Below, piece by piece: positions 47,092 to 59,200 of a stretch of 64,000 bases of DNA (position 1 is the stretch's first letter; each line of letters opens with the position of its first letter). The translations under genes were made by a program, and so were the position numbers. Origin of the DNA: Amborella trichopoda (Eukaryota; Streptophyta; Magnoliopsida; Amborellales; Amborellaceae). Under the pieces are notes generated by a model that ran no database searches, was not told the DNA's origin, and worked only from the letters and a program-made list of their open reading frames with translations. The stretch lies in the NCBI RefSeq assembly GCF_000471905.2, contig NW_006499897.1, positions 5,470,932 to 5,534,931 on the forward strand, in the 5' to 3' direction.

Positions 47092-48780
47092 TCAATTTCT
47101 CCGCCGCAAATTCTTCCTCGATTCTTCTTGCAATGCTGGCGCTTGAAAGTGATATGCTTTTTGCTTTGTTCTTCTCTCATCGTCATGCTCACTATCACCA
47201 TCATCTCCTCCATCATCATCATCATCCTCTTCTTCATCATCATCATCTCCTCCATCATCATCATCTTCTCCGTCATCATCCTCTTCTCCATTATCATCGT
47301 CTTATTCTCTTCATTTTCATCACCCTCCTCGACACCTCTCTCTATAGAAATGTTATTCAGTAGTGGATCATGAGCCACCTGTACATAACGTCTGGATTCC
47401 CAGGTTAATACTTCACCATCAAGTGCAGCTTGGAAGGCTGTACATGCGATTGGCTTGTAGAAGGCTGAACATGGGATTGCGACTATGATGGGGGGCGAAA
47501 TGATGTTTTTCTTTATGTAAACATGTTGTATCAGGCCATGTACAATTATGTAGGTACTCCATGAGATTTATCAAAGTTGCTTTAACGGTTACATTCTCGT
47601 TGTTTCTAATCGTTTATCTGCTTACCCAATTCGACAGTCCAATTTGTGGGGTGTACACCGACCTTCTCCCCATATCCCACTTCAGTGGAGTAACATGAAT
47701 ATGTTGCATCTTCCCAAATTGTCGCAACATACGATAGAGCATATAATACTCTGCAATGTTGAAATTAATGAGTTATGATCAACATATGAAGTACTCTGTC
47801 AATTCCTGCGACTCCTCATACAGCTGCCAGGTCACCTACAAAAATAGGCATGAGATATTAACAATAAGGAAAGACATTCTTAATACATTATCTATATGGA
47901 ACGAGATATTATCTACCACGTTATAAGCACACAAGCCAATTACTAACCATATTGAACGAGATATTATCAAATGAGATGTTTTTATGGCGTGCTTGTTTCT
48001 TCCACATGTAAGTCTTAGGCATCTCTAGGTTGATGACTAATGCAGGCTTGGTAGCTAGAGCTCGAAAATGCTCATAGATCCAACACTGTAGAAAAAGAAA
48101 AAAAGTAAGAAGCCACAGAAGCTCTAAGATTGTAAATATATATAATAAAAATAGTGAGAAATACCTGTAGTAAGGTCGCTGACCCACTAAAATGATTATT
48201 TTCCCCACCTGTGACCTTGCACAATGAATGATATAAGAAAGCAAGAGCCGCAGCACCCCATGCATACTTCCCTGCCTCATCAAAATCTCAAAACAATTGC
48301 AGATATATTGAAGGTGTCGATGCTTTAGATGAGTCGGCAAATATAATTGTTCCGACTAAATAAATGATATATGCTCGTGTGTGTTGCATGAGTTGTAATT
48401 TGGTGGTTTTTTTTTTTAGTTGGCCAAATCTACTCCTCAATTATGTATGATTTAGACGTATCAGGGTGACATCTTTAAGGCAATCTCTTTGATACTCCTT
48501 GACAAAAGAAATATAATTTGCAGGCTTGATGTCGGTTACAGGCTCACCCGTCATAGGTATCCTTAATATCTGCCAGATATCATATAATGTTGGACCTATT
48601 TCACCGATGCTAAAATGTGCAGTGTTTGTGTCCTTGCACCATTCCCTATAAATTCCCTCACTAGGTTGCAATCGATACCCGAGGCTCCAATATCTATCAA
48701 TGGGCTCAACCCAGTCTTATGAATTAGAGGTACCTGTCATTGATCGAGCTTCTATTTTGCTATGGCTTGAGTTGATTCAT
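47092..48780 (-). pseudogene. Plant mobile domain (PMD) protein gene of the MULE, with introns, decayed
   Basis: PMD-type proteins (MAIN/MAIL1 relatives) occur as host genes and inside plant TEs; the TE role is not settled. On the minus strand: EPIDRYWSLGYRLQPSEGIY and FSIGEIGPTLYDIWQILRIP (about 48715-48550), TRAYIIYLVGTIIFADSS (about 48385-48330), KYAWGAAALAFLYHSLCKVT (about 48270-48210), then a GT...AG intron and CWIYEHFRALATKPALVIN (48090-48030). The C-terminal side holds WESRRYVQVAHDPLLNNI (about 47395-47340) and an acidic Asp/Glu-rich stretch (47150-47300) ending RKNLRRRN-stop at 47094-47092. A 1-bp-type frameshift lies just before the acidic stretch, and stops interrupt the N-terminal part, so this copy is dead. 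Confidence 0.8.
47190..47310. repeat. (TCA/TCC)n triplet tract coding the acidic tail
   Basis: Runs of tcatcatcatcctcc on the plus strand encode Asp/Glu-rich residues on the minus strand in the PMD frame and Met-rich peptides in a shadow frame. Confidence 0.85.
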
Positions 48781-49009
48781 CAATACGAAGTATATTTCTC
48801 CCCTAAAATGAAAATTAACAAGAAATTGCAATAGTCAATCACATGAGAAATACTTAATTAATGTAAATCATTAACTAAAACAAATAGACCATCGTACTTC
48901 ATGCCTTTGACCTGATAAAGTGGATGGCTCCCATGTGCCTCTTAGTTGTTCTGGATCTTGCATTGCTAATTATATTATCATAATTGGCACAAAAAGTTAA
49001 CCACAAGTA

Positions 49010-49265
49010 GCATATCCAATAAGAAAAGAGATAGAACAGTGGCATATCCAATCCAATAAGATAAGAGATAGAACAATGACATATCCAATCCAATAAAAAA
49101 AGAGATAGAATAATAACATATCCAATATAAAAGAGATAGAACAGTTGTTCATCCAATCCAATAAGAAAATAAATAGAACATTGATATATCCAATCCAATA
49201 AAAAAAGAGCTAGAACAGTAGCATATCCAATATAAAGAGAAAGAAAAATGGCATATCCAATATAT
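49010..49265. repeat. 30-39-bp minisatellite inside the MULE
   Basis: The phrase gcatatccaatccaataagaaaagagatagaacag recurs about eight times, with catatcca-type starts near 49011, 49043, 49080, 49117, 49149, 49183, 49222 and 49252. It sits between the PMD and transposase genes. The long minus-strand open frame across it (membrane-protein-like Leu/Ile/Tyr repeats) is a by-product. Confidence 0.9.
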
Positions 49266-49421
49266 ATACTGACAAAAATATATGTATTGACAGAACGGAG
49301 AAGATAACTAAAAAAGAGAGAGAAAAGTGACATATTTAATATATGTACTGACAAAAATTCCTACAAGTGGGTGCTACAATTTAAAAAGACTGAACAAAGA
49401 AGATAACTAAAAAAAATGCCT

Positions 49422-51508
49422 TCAAGTGGGTGCTTTGCATGTCGCCCTATTGTGACCAGTTCCTTTGCACCTACTACAGTGAATGGGTCGCACTGGTACT
49501 TCCTGTGACTCGATGCGCTTCTTTTTAGGTCGATCAGGGGGCCGTCTTGACTGAAGTGGAAGTACTCTTATTCCATTTAGAAGAAGTTGTACACGCGTAC
49601 GCTCAGATAGATCGATCAAGATAACTGGCACGATAGGTTCGGAATATGGTTAACAAAACTTTGCAACTGTGAAATAGTCTTCATAATAGTTGACAGGATC
49701 CCTATTCATTCATTGAAGGGCTTTACAAATATGTTTGAAAGGCAAGCCCGTAATTTGTCAACCTCGACATTCACATTCTCGTGCAATTATATTTACCTAT
49801 AATTCATGCGATCGCCTATTGCTTCAAACACTGCTCCACTTGACACTGTGACCCTAATGGAAAGGGATTGCTTTATGATCTTTATCAGTTCATTTTGCGC
49901 ATGTGGAGTTTGTGTTGTGGTCTAGGATTCAGCTTCCAAGCTATGGGTGACCATTAGTTTCATGATTTGTCTTCTAATCAAGTCAACGTACTGGAGAATT
50001 GGCATGTCACATGCTTCTAGAATCCACTTGTTATATGACTCAGCCACATTGGTTGTTACTTGATTATATCATTTACCCATGAAGAATGATGTGGCCCAAC
50101 GGTCTGGTGATGCTTTCATGAACCACTTGAATGCAACCTCAGAAATTGACCTAATTTCACTCATATTGTCAAAATACTCTTGTGGCATGTATGTTCTACA
50201 TGCTCCGACAAAGTATTTTACGACTGTCTTCTTAATATCATTAGGTACGACTTTTACTTCCTTCTTGAAATTCTCCACTAAATGACGCTCACATAAGACA
50301 TGATGGGTATTCTAAAAAACTTAACATAAAGTATCAACTAGGCCAGGGTGTCTATTAGACAAAAAAATGATTTCACGATCTGTACCAATTGCAATATTTA
50401 GAGATTCCTTAAACCACAACCAGCTGTCAGTGCTTTCGGCATCCACAATAGCGAATGCAACATGAAACATTTGTTCTTCCCCATCGAGTGAGTTCACAAC
50501 AAGTAAAGTTCCAATGTACTGTGCCTTCAGTGATATCCCATCGAGAAAAATCAATGGAAGACATCCACTTTTGAAGCCGTGTATTGAGCCATAAAAGTTT
50601 AAGAACAGTCGACGAAATCTGTCATCTTTCAATGCTTGTCATGTCACATAACTATCAGGATTCGCCTCAATCATTCGGTTTACATATGCGGGTAACTGGT
50701 TGTATACATCCTCTTGCGAACCATGTGTGTCTTTGATGGCCGTTACTTTCCCTCGCCAAGTCGTGCAATAGGCTATTTCTAACCTATAATCTTGAGACAA
50801 ATTATTCATGATTTCTTTAGCCTTGTATTACGAAGTGTCACTTAATTTATCCTTGATTGATGATGCAATAAATTTTGTGATGCTCTTCTCTGTACATCAT
50901 TGCATGTCCCAATATTATATGAGTGTTCTTTTTTCCATATTTTGATGCTAAAGACATTCATCCTGCCAAACTTCGAAGCATATATTACATCCATCACCCT
51001 TGCATTTCGCCCTTATGCGATACCCTTCATTTTTAACAAGACAGAAAGTGAAATAGTGTGCTACAGCAAACTTGCTAATGGTTTCTCGGAAGTCATTTAG
51101 AGATTCAAATTCTTGGCCTATACCGGTAAGTGCATGAACTAAGCAACATTGATACATTGTTTTGTTCGGAACTATAGATCAAAACATTAGAGGACTGGGG
51201 GGGTCTGACCTCTTCGAGTGCCCTAGGGTTACATGAAGTACTTTCAACCCTTTGTTCACTCCCATCAAATACATAAACCAAGAGATTATTCTTGCCTCAT
51301 GTGCAGTCAACATCCTCTCAATATCATCGTCAATGAATAGATTCACAATAAATCTTCTATTTCCCCGGACAAAATACCTCAATGATATCAAGTATATGTC
51401 TGGCGAAAAACGCTCTGCTACGTATTTTTGTAGGTCATCTAACCTAGTTCTACTTTCAATCATAAATGTGTATGCATCACCACCAATATAATCCAAAGTC
51501 TTATCCAT
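49422..51508 (-). pseudogene. MURA-type MULE transposase (decayed)
   Basis: N-terminal MDKTLDYIGGDAYTF (51508); MuDR N-terminal-like block GIGQEFESLNDFRETISKFA (about 51125-51065); DDE core FLDGISLKAQYIGTLLVV and EEQMFHVAFAIVDAESTDSW (about 50555-50415), FLSNRHPGLVDTL (50370-50330), LCERHLVENFKKEVK (50300-50255); NVAESYNKWILEA (about 50060-50020); SWIM-like GLPFKHICKA (about 49760-49725); and a CX2CX4HX4C knuckle (HCSRCKGTGHNRATC, 49480-49430) ending at 49424-49422. The usual SDR of the second catalytic Asp reads SNR, an Asp-to-Asn change. Frameshifts near 51180 and 50950 and several in-frame stops confirm it is dead. Probably about 690 residues originally. Confidence 0.9.
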
Positions 51509-53189
51509 ATTTGATTGGAGTTATCCACTACAAATACAATAAATCAATCTTCTATCACTCATTTTCTTTTCTTCTGCACAAGATTTGTAATAATTTACAC
51601 CCCATAAATAAACAAACCCAAAGATTATCTGAATACAACACTAATGACTTTGTAGATTTAAACATGTACTTTCAATCGGTGGCTATTTTTGAGCAAATTC
51701 GGTCATATTTATTCCCAAGGCCAAAGCCTTTATTCCTTTGATAATCCAAGGCTCTTCTATTTTTCAATTTAGTAAAAATAAAAAACCAATAACATAAATA
51801 ACAGGGAAATCATAAAAATCAAGGGAAATTATATAAAAAATGAAAACTAGTGACCCATCAAAATCATAAACTGGATTCGCAATTTGATCGAAGTTTACGT
51901 GTAACTCAAAAACAATTTGAGTCTATTTCATGACGAGTAGCTCAAAATCTCAATTATGTATTGGTTGAATTCATACTTGTGTTGAAAATTTACAAGTGAC
52001 TGTTCAAAACAAAAAAGAAGATCGAATTCTCCTTCAATGATGCAATAAATGGTCACTGAGCATGATGTAGATTACAAAAGGATCTAGGTCGGCATGTGTG
52101 TAAAATTGTTGATACATGTCCAAAACATGTACAACATTAAAAAAGAAGAACCAATGCAACATAGCTTCCAAGTTGGCTCTACTCCCAGGTTTCATGACAC
52201 AATAAGGTAGCTACTCTTCTTTCCCCAAATCGCTCAAATGACATCTCAATTCCTTGATAACAACATGCTAATACATAATTTTGTGAAGAATATTACTAAT
52301 GATAGTTAAGTACCCTAAATTTCCATAAATCCACAGAACTAATTTTAATTTTATGTCAATTTCATAAAGTCTAATTTCACAACAATCTTGAGATAACAAC
52401 AAATTTCTGCACTGTTTTATTTAAAAAAAGAAAAAAGAAAAACAACAAGACCTGCATTTGATAACATTATTGACATCAACAACAATTCATCATCATCATC
52501 ATTGTCCGAGCTATAATCCAATTATCTAGAATGGGCTTCATCAACGAAAACAATAACTGAACACACAAAATTCCCATAAATTTCACTAAGTTAACATCAA
52601 CTCTCAATTATTTCTAGAAATAGCCATAGTTAGCTCAATATATTGAAAATACAAATCAAATACAATTTAGTGGGGGTCCTTAGTTTTCATTTTGTATATG
52701 TCAAATCAAATACAACAAATTCGTTGTCAATGCCAAATCAAATATAACAGATTGTCAATGGCAACAAATTTTGAATGATTTTATTAAAAAAATTTACCTT
52801 AGATGGGGCTTATTTGGGGTAAAGTAAAAATCGAAATAGGACTATCGGGTTTGGGTTGGGATACAAATTTTGAGAGCCCAATGGTATCTTTCGTAGAGAG
52901 ACGGAGAGAGCTGGGACCTTAGCTCGGGCGTTCCTTCGAAAAGAGAGAGGGAGAAAGCTTCAACCTACTAGAGAGAGCGTGAGAGGAGGGGGCTTGGGCC
53001 GGGGAGAGAGAGCGTGAGAGGAGGGGGCTCGGGTCACAAAGAGAAAGTGAGAGATGGAGAGGATTTCGAGCCGTAAGGGAGAAAAAGTGGGAAGAAAAGT
53101 TTGGCTGAGCTCGGGCCGTGAGGGTGAGGGAGAAGCTTCTGTTAAAAAAAAAAAAGGGTGAACTTTACAGGGTAAGAGGGAAAGAAAAT
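51509..53189. other. MULE 5' interior upstream of the transposase
   Basis: AT-rich sequence to about 52830, then a GA/CG-rich subterminal block (52880-53140). That block has a 36-bp-type direct duplication gagagcgtgagaggagggggct (about 52974 and 53010) and several gctcgggcc words. It is probably the transposase promoter side. No further genes seen. Confidence 0.6.
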
Positions 53190-53346
53190 GTATTTTTGTC
53201 CATTTTTTATTTATTTTTGGGTTGGGGGGTTTTTGCGAGGATAATTTGTTGAAGGGAAAAAGATGAGTGAGAAAAGTTAGAAGGGGGTAAGTTGAGTGAA
53301 TAGTGCATTCAAGGGTTTTTTTTTTTATAATTTTCTCTATTATATT

Positions 53347-54234
53347 TATAATTATTTTTTGTAATAAATAAATTGTAAAATAATTTAATGTAATTATAAT
53401 TATAATAAATAATAAATAATAAATTAAATTTAAGTAGAATAATTTATTTTTATTATAATATTACATTTATAATTTTTCCTTGATTCCCTCAAGTCTAAGT
53501 ACAAGTTTTATATTTGTTATTTCTATAATAATTATAAAAATTAGATATTGGTGAAAATAATTTATTTTTTGTTCGAATATTATAATTATAACTAAGTTTT
53601 TGCCCCAAAAAGTAATTCAAAAAATAAAAAAAGAAAACAAAAACCTTGCTACATGAAAGGCTCTAATAATTGTAAAAAGTAAGTATTAGTAAAAATAATT
53701 TATTTTTATTATAATGTTATAGTTGTAATTAGATTCTATAATTGTAATTACAAATAATATTATTTTAAAAACTTTATTATTTAAAATTTTATTATTTTTC
53801 CATGTGTACTCTCTCCTCTTTATCTTCATGATTGGATAATAAATATGATATATATTATATTTATATTTGTTATTTTGTAATAGATAAATTGTAAAATAAT
53901 GTAATGTGACTAAAGGTATAGTAAATAATAAATTAAATTTATGGGAAAATAATTTATTCTTATTAAAATATTATATTTATAATTTTTCTTGATTCGTTAA
54001 ATTTTAAGTACCATTTCTATATACATATTTCGATAATAATTATAAAAGTTAAATATTGGTAAAAATAATTTATTTTCCATTCGAGTTATATAATTATAAT
54101 TAATTTTTTTTCCCAAAAAGTAATTGAAAAAATTTAAAAAAGAAAACACAAAACCTGAAAAGAAGAAAAATAGATAATATTAATCCTATAAATATTTTAT
54201 TGAAAATATTATTCAATGATAAATATATTTATTA
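53347..54234. repeat. AT-rich block made of two about 0.5-kb direct copies
   Basis: 53338-53645 and 53850-54160 share the order: tttgtaata(a/g)ataaattgtaaaataat, aataaattaaattta, aataatttatt..tatt, tataatttttc(c)ttgatt, ataataattataaaa, and ccaaaaagtaatt(c/g)aaaaaa. A third partial copy (about 53655-53800) matches sequence left of the MULE at 45515-45590 (ataattgtaaaaagta(a)gt..atta). So the MULE landed inside a member of this repeat. Confidence 0.7.
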
Positions 54235-54299
54235 ATATTAAATATCACGAACGCACGTGCAGTGTGCCTTACTTGCAGAGGAAAAAAGAGGGCATCTCA

Positions 54300-54441
54300 T
54301 GCACGTGCCACCCCCTTTAAACCCGTTTCCTTCACATTGCAAAGATCGTACTTTCTTCGCATTTGCAGAGAGCGAGCGCGAGAGCGAGAGAGAGAGAGGA
54401 GAATCTGATATAACAAATTGGTTTAGAGAGAGAAAAGAGCA
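54300..54441 (+). promoter_or_regulatory. Presumed 5' UTR/core promoter of TRXO, GA-rich
   Basis: The sequence between the putative Helitron end (about 54270) and the ATG is only about 170 bp and contains gagagcgagcgcgagagcgagagagagagag at about 54366-54397. I infer from position that transcription starts here or just inside the repeat. No convincing TATA box is visible in these 170 bp; AT-rich candidates lie further left. Confidence 0.45.
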
Positions 54442-56225
54442 ATGAGGATTTCTCTCCTCCATAGAATTGTTCGTGGCAGAGGCTCGACTCGCATGTGCAC
54501 TGCATTTCTCCACTCTTCTTCATCTACTCCTTTTATCCCACCAACAAATATTCCATGGCGCCCCTCCTACTCTTTCGAACATCATTATTCCTTCCCCTCT
54601 TCCTCTTCCTCTTCCATTATTAACCCACGCCTCTCTTTCACTTCCCCACCTCATAGAGCCTTGTGTTCTTCCACTTCTGGTATGCTGTCTCTCTCGTTTA
54701 TGTTTTTTTTTAATTGCTTGTCTTTAAAATATTGCTTGAATGTGATTCAGGGGCATGCGATGTTTTCCTTTGATTATATGCTGTGTTCTATTGTTTGCTA
54801 TGTTTATTCATGATTTTGTTGATGACTTGCTTTTCATTGCCCGTATCTTATCTTCATAGGAATTTATGATGATGGTGGATAGTGTTTCATTCTAAAAAAT
54901 GGGTAGTTAATTCTGAGAAGAATACAAGGTGAACAACTGGTTATGGTTCAATTGGAATATACAAAATTAGGACGCATGGTTCCAGGGTTTAGAAATACGT
55001 CAACTGATTCATCTTGGATGCAACAACAATAAATGTTAGTGTACAAGCTTACAGTATAAGATCATAAAACTATCTGATTACATGCTTACAAGGATTTGAC
55101 TTCTGATGATGGGAATTAGGGGATTGAAATGTCTGGCTGGTTACCTGCCATATGTTTATTTTATTTTGATCTATAATCAATCCAAGAAATGCCAATTTTT
55201 CCATTCTTCTTAGATAGAACCAGTTATGTTTTATCACTACTTATGATTTCTGAATTCTTATGTTACACTGGAGAGTGGAGAGCTCATGACACTGCTTATT
55301 CATTTTATATGCAATATACATATGTTCAATTATTATATTTTGGACAACATTTATGCTTGGTGGGATGGGTTTCTTTTGTGTTGTGATGTGACATCATGAT
55401 AACCTATCAAAAATTGATTCTTTCAGGTACCTCAGATATAGTGACTATAAAATCTGATGAAGAGTTTGAAAGCTCTATAAAAAAGGTTCAAGGTAATTTT
55501 CTGCTGTGATTGTTATACTCGTTTTTTGCAAGTTTCTCTTGATTTCGTGTACATTTGCTAGTACTTCAATTTTCCGTTAGTGATCCTTTCCCTATGTTAG
55601 TGTACTTGCAGTACTAATATTTCTGTTTACTTGATTCCATGTTTCAGATGACAGTCTGCCTGCAATTTTCTACTTTACTGCAGTATGGTGTGGACCTTGT
55701 GAGAATCTTCCAACACTTCGTTCTATTTAGACACATCCTTTTTAGTTGTTTTGGGAATCAATATGATGCATATTCTACATACCAAAATCAATTTTTGTGG
55801 ATATTTGATCATTCATGTTAAATTTGATTTAGCTACAACCTTACTGATATGGCTGGAAATATCAGTTCCTGTGGCTATGGATTTTGAGTGAGGCATTTGG
55901 GGCATTGGCCCTATCTAGAAGGACATTTGTTCAATTTCCCTTGTGAATATGCGGAGGGCTAATTTTTGTAATGATAAACATATAGAAGATAGTCAATAAT
56001 ATTACTTTCTAGTTTCTGAAAGTTCATCATCTATACTTATCACAAAGGGGTTCATGTCTGACCTTCTGATGCCCTCCCCACTAGTTCAGAAGATGGTCAT
56101 TGGCTCATGGGCAATATTATTGCTTTGGCGCTTGGGGTCTGTGCATGTTCGGGACGGGGTAGCATCTATTGGGTGGCCCACTTTAGGATTTTGACAAATT
56201 TAGCTGCCTGCAGCAGGTCCTAAGG

Positions 56226-56280
<55 letters not shown>

Positions 56281-59200
56281 NNNNNNNNNNNNNNNNNNNN
56301 NNNNNNNNNNNNNNNNNNNNNNNNNNNNNNNNNNNNNNNNNNNNNNNNNNNNNNNNNNNNNNNNNNNNNNNNNNNNNNNNNNNNNNNNNNNNNNNNNNNN
56401 NNNNNNNNNNNNNNNNNNNNNNNNNNNNNNNNNNNNNNNNNNNNNNNNNNNNNNNNNNNNNNNNNNNNNNNNNNNNNNNNNNNNNNNNNNNNNNNNNNNN
56501 NNNNNNNNNNNNNNNNNNNNNNNNNNNNNNNNNNNNNNNNNNNNNNNNNNNNNNNNNNNNNNNNNNNNNNNNNNNNNNNNNNNNNNNNNNNNNNNNNNNN
56601 NNNNNNNNNNNNNNNNNNNNNNNNNNNNNNNNNNNNNNNNNNNNNNNNNNNNNNNNNNNNNNNNNNNNNNNNNNNNNNNNNNNNNNNNNNNNNNNNNNNN
56701 NNNNNNNNNNNNNNNNNNNNNNNNNNNNNNNNNNNNNNNNNNNNNNNNNAGAGAGAGAGAGAGAGGGGACAGGGGAGACTCTTGACACCCCCCTCCTCTC
56801 TCCCACCCTCCCTGGAGCACCGCCTCCCTTGAGCTGCCAGGAGACTAAGATGAGGGTGTGCAGAGTGTAGACTGAGTTGATGACAAATAGCTAACTCTGT
56901 TAGATGATGTAAAAGGATTAGATGATGTAAAACGAAACTTTTATATGCTGGCATTGTCACAAATGTTCTTTGTGACATTTGGTGAGGGTCATTCTTTGCA
57001 TTGTAGACTTGGCGCTAAATAAATGACTGAATTAGGGCTTCTAATTTATGTTTGGGCTGTTTGGGTTTCGAGTTTTCTTTAAGGTATTGGTGTCTTTTAT
57101 TGTTGATAGAGAATTGGGGGGTAGAATTAGATCATCACCAAGGCAGCCAACCTAGGCTCTTATACTAAAAAGTTCTTTTCTCAAGACCCAAAATAAATTC
57201 TTTTTCTCTCAATTTTTTTTATTGTCCGACTCTTATGTATTTATAAAAGAAAACCCTAGAACTTAACTTGATCCTCAAGGAACTCCAAGGACCCCAAATT
57301 CTTTTCAATTCTGCCCCTCAATTGTCTACAATATAAAGAAGACATGAATATCCTAAAAGAAAACTAGAAACTCCAAGGACACCAAATTTAAATTTCAATC
57401 TCCTAAAAAATAGTAAATTGAAAACACAAAAGCCTTAGGGGTTAAGAGAAGCTCGACTACAAGCTTGAAGACTCAAAATTTGTATCAAAGACAATCTCCT
57501 TTGTCCAGGTGGTTGTATCTCTGGATGCTCATGTTCTTCATGAATTTCAATGGTTTTGCTAGCTAAGTATACCTATGTCATCTTACTCAAAAAAAAGTGT
57601 ACCTTTGTCATCTTTTTTGGGCTTTCATATGCAATGGTGTCTACTTTCATTACACTGATAGCAAGTAACATTGGAGGAATCTTTCTTTTCTTCATTAAAT
57701 TTTTGGTGGTGGAAAACCTCCTTCTAGTTGAGGAATCACTTAACATTGCTCCATTGTTATTTGGTCTCCACTAGTAAAACAATTTAAAAAGCCTTGCTTA
57801 AGGTTCATGGCCGATATAGAAAGACCTCATCCCTAATGGTTGGTTGGAGCCCATTAGCATAATGGGCAACAATTTACCCTTCAGTCTCTTGGAGTTTGCT
57901 TCTAGCCACTATTTTATAAATTCTTTACTATAGCATTCTATTGAAGATTTTGGAGGTCTTCAAAGAAAATTTGCTCATGGTCCACAAGAAGAAAATTTTC
58001 CTTCAATTTTTTTCATCTTTTGCCCATTAGAAAATTTTGCCTCTCCATTGCAAAGTCGAGATTGTTGAACATGTTTTTATGAGGCCACAACAAACCGGTG
58101 GAGTTTGGTTGCAACAAGTTTAGCTTTACACTCTTCTAGCAATTCACTCCATCAAAAAAAATTTCGACTGCACTAAATCAATCAATAAAACTCCCTATAT
58201 GGAGCTTACCATGCAACTCCGAGAGATCTTTGTTAATACTAAGATCTCGTGGATGATCTACAGGTCGCGGTTCTTGCCTGTACATTTGCTCATTACATTT
58301 GAGATGGGTTGTTGGTCGTGGAGCTTGATTCTTCTCTATTTTCTGAGATTTGGTACCGGATCTACATGATTGCGAGCATTGTCTTCTTGGCGATCGGTAT
58401 TTTCTAATCATCACAACTGATGATTTATTTCACCCATCTATCTTCCAAGTTCATTGATCTCTCCTTGAATTCCATGGATCTCGATTCGAATATCTTCCAT
58501 GGCTTGATTTATACCCTCTTTTATTTGTTTATTCACAACCTCTATAATTTGTGGCAACATATCCTCGATCAAAAGAGCAGGTTTAGGTGATGGATCTTTG
58601 GAAGTGCTGATAGCAATTGATCTAGGGAAAATAGTGAGACAGAGAGAAAAAAATTAAACCAAAAAATTAAGAATAAAGGTGAGAGATTATACCAGGAGAT
58701 TCATTTTATTTCTCTCTATTTTTTTGGTCTAACACTTGTATATTTATAGAAGAACACCCTAAAATATAACATGCTCTCTAAGAAACCAATATACAAGAGC
58801 ACCCTAAAATATAACATGCTCCCTAAGAAACCCAAATCAATATTAAATTCTAACTTTTCATCTTTGAAAAATTAAATCTTCAATTCTACTCCTCAATTCT
58901 CTACAACAAAAAAAGATTTAAATACACTAAGAAAAAACTAGAAACCCAAGGAGGTCGACCTTAATACTGAGATCTCATGGACTCTCTGCAGGTTGTGGTT
59001 CTTGCGTCCAAATTTGCTCATTGTGTTTGAGACCGGCACCTGAAGTCGGTCATGGAGCTCAATTTGTCTCCTGGGTGAGATTTGGCGTTGGGTCTCCATG
59101 ATTGTGAGCACCCTCTTCATAGTAATTGGTATTTTCTAATTATTGCATATGCTGTGATGGCTTACTTCACCAATCTTTCTTCCAAGTTCACTGATCTCTC

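Larger units (their letters stand above)
45600..53337 (-). mobile_element. Autonomous-type Mutator-like element (MULE), 7738 bp
   Basis: Long terminal inverted repeats (about 45600-45745 and 53190-53337) begin GAGAAAATTA and share CACTAT(C/T)CACTCAACTTACCCC and TCCTCGCAA blocks. They are flanked by a perfect 9-bp duplication tattatatt (45591-45599 and 53338-53346), the Mutator hallmark. Interior order from the right: GA-rich subterminal block, MURA-type transposase (minus strand), minisatellite, PMD gene (minus strand), CGGAGCG-motif array, left TIR. All coding parts are decayed. Confidence 0.95.
43971..54270 (+). mobile_element. Possible Helitron, interrupted by a MULE
   Basis: The left candidate end TCTATCTATCTTTATATATATT followed by AAGCGAGAGGG begins after an A at about 43971 and resembles plant Helitron 5' termini (TC plus TATAT..TTAAA..GAG). 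The right candidate end (about 54235-54270) is ATATCACGAACGCACGTGCAGTGTGCC, an AT-rich run followed by a GC-rich hairpin (gcac/gtgc stem), as at Helitron 3' ends, but the expected CTAG/CTRR terminus is not clean. AT-rich sequence on both sides of the nested MULE is related. No Rep/helicase is present, so it would be non-autonomous. Confidence 0.4.

Noticed and set aside
48899..49354. Membrane-protein-like minus-strand open frame
   Set aside because: It coincides with the 30-39-bp minisatellite in the MULE. The hydrophobic repeats come from translation of the tandem array.
56183..56978. Frames of up to 252 codons across the N gap
   Set aside because: They are translated Ns joined to (GA)n. 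No coding information.
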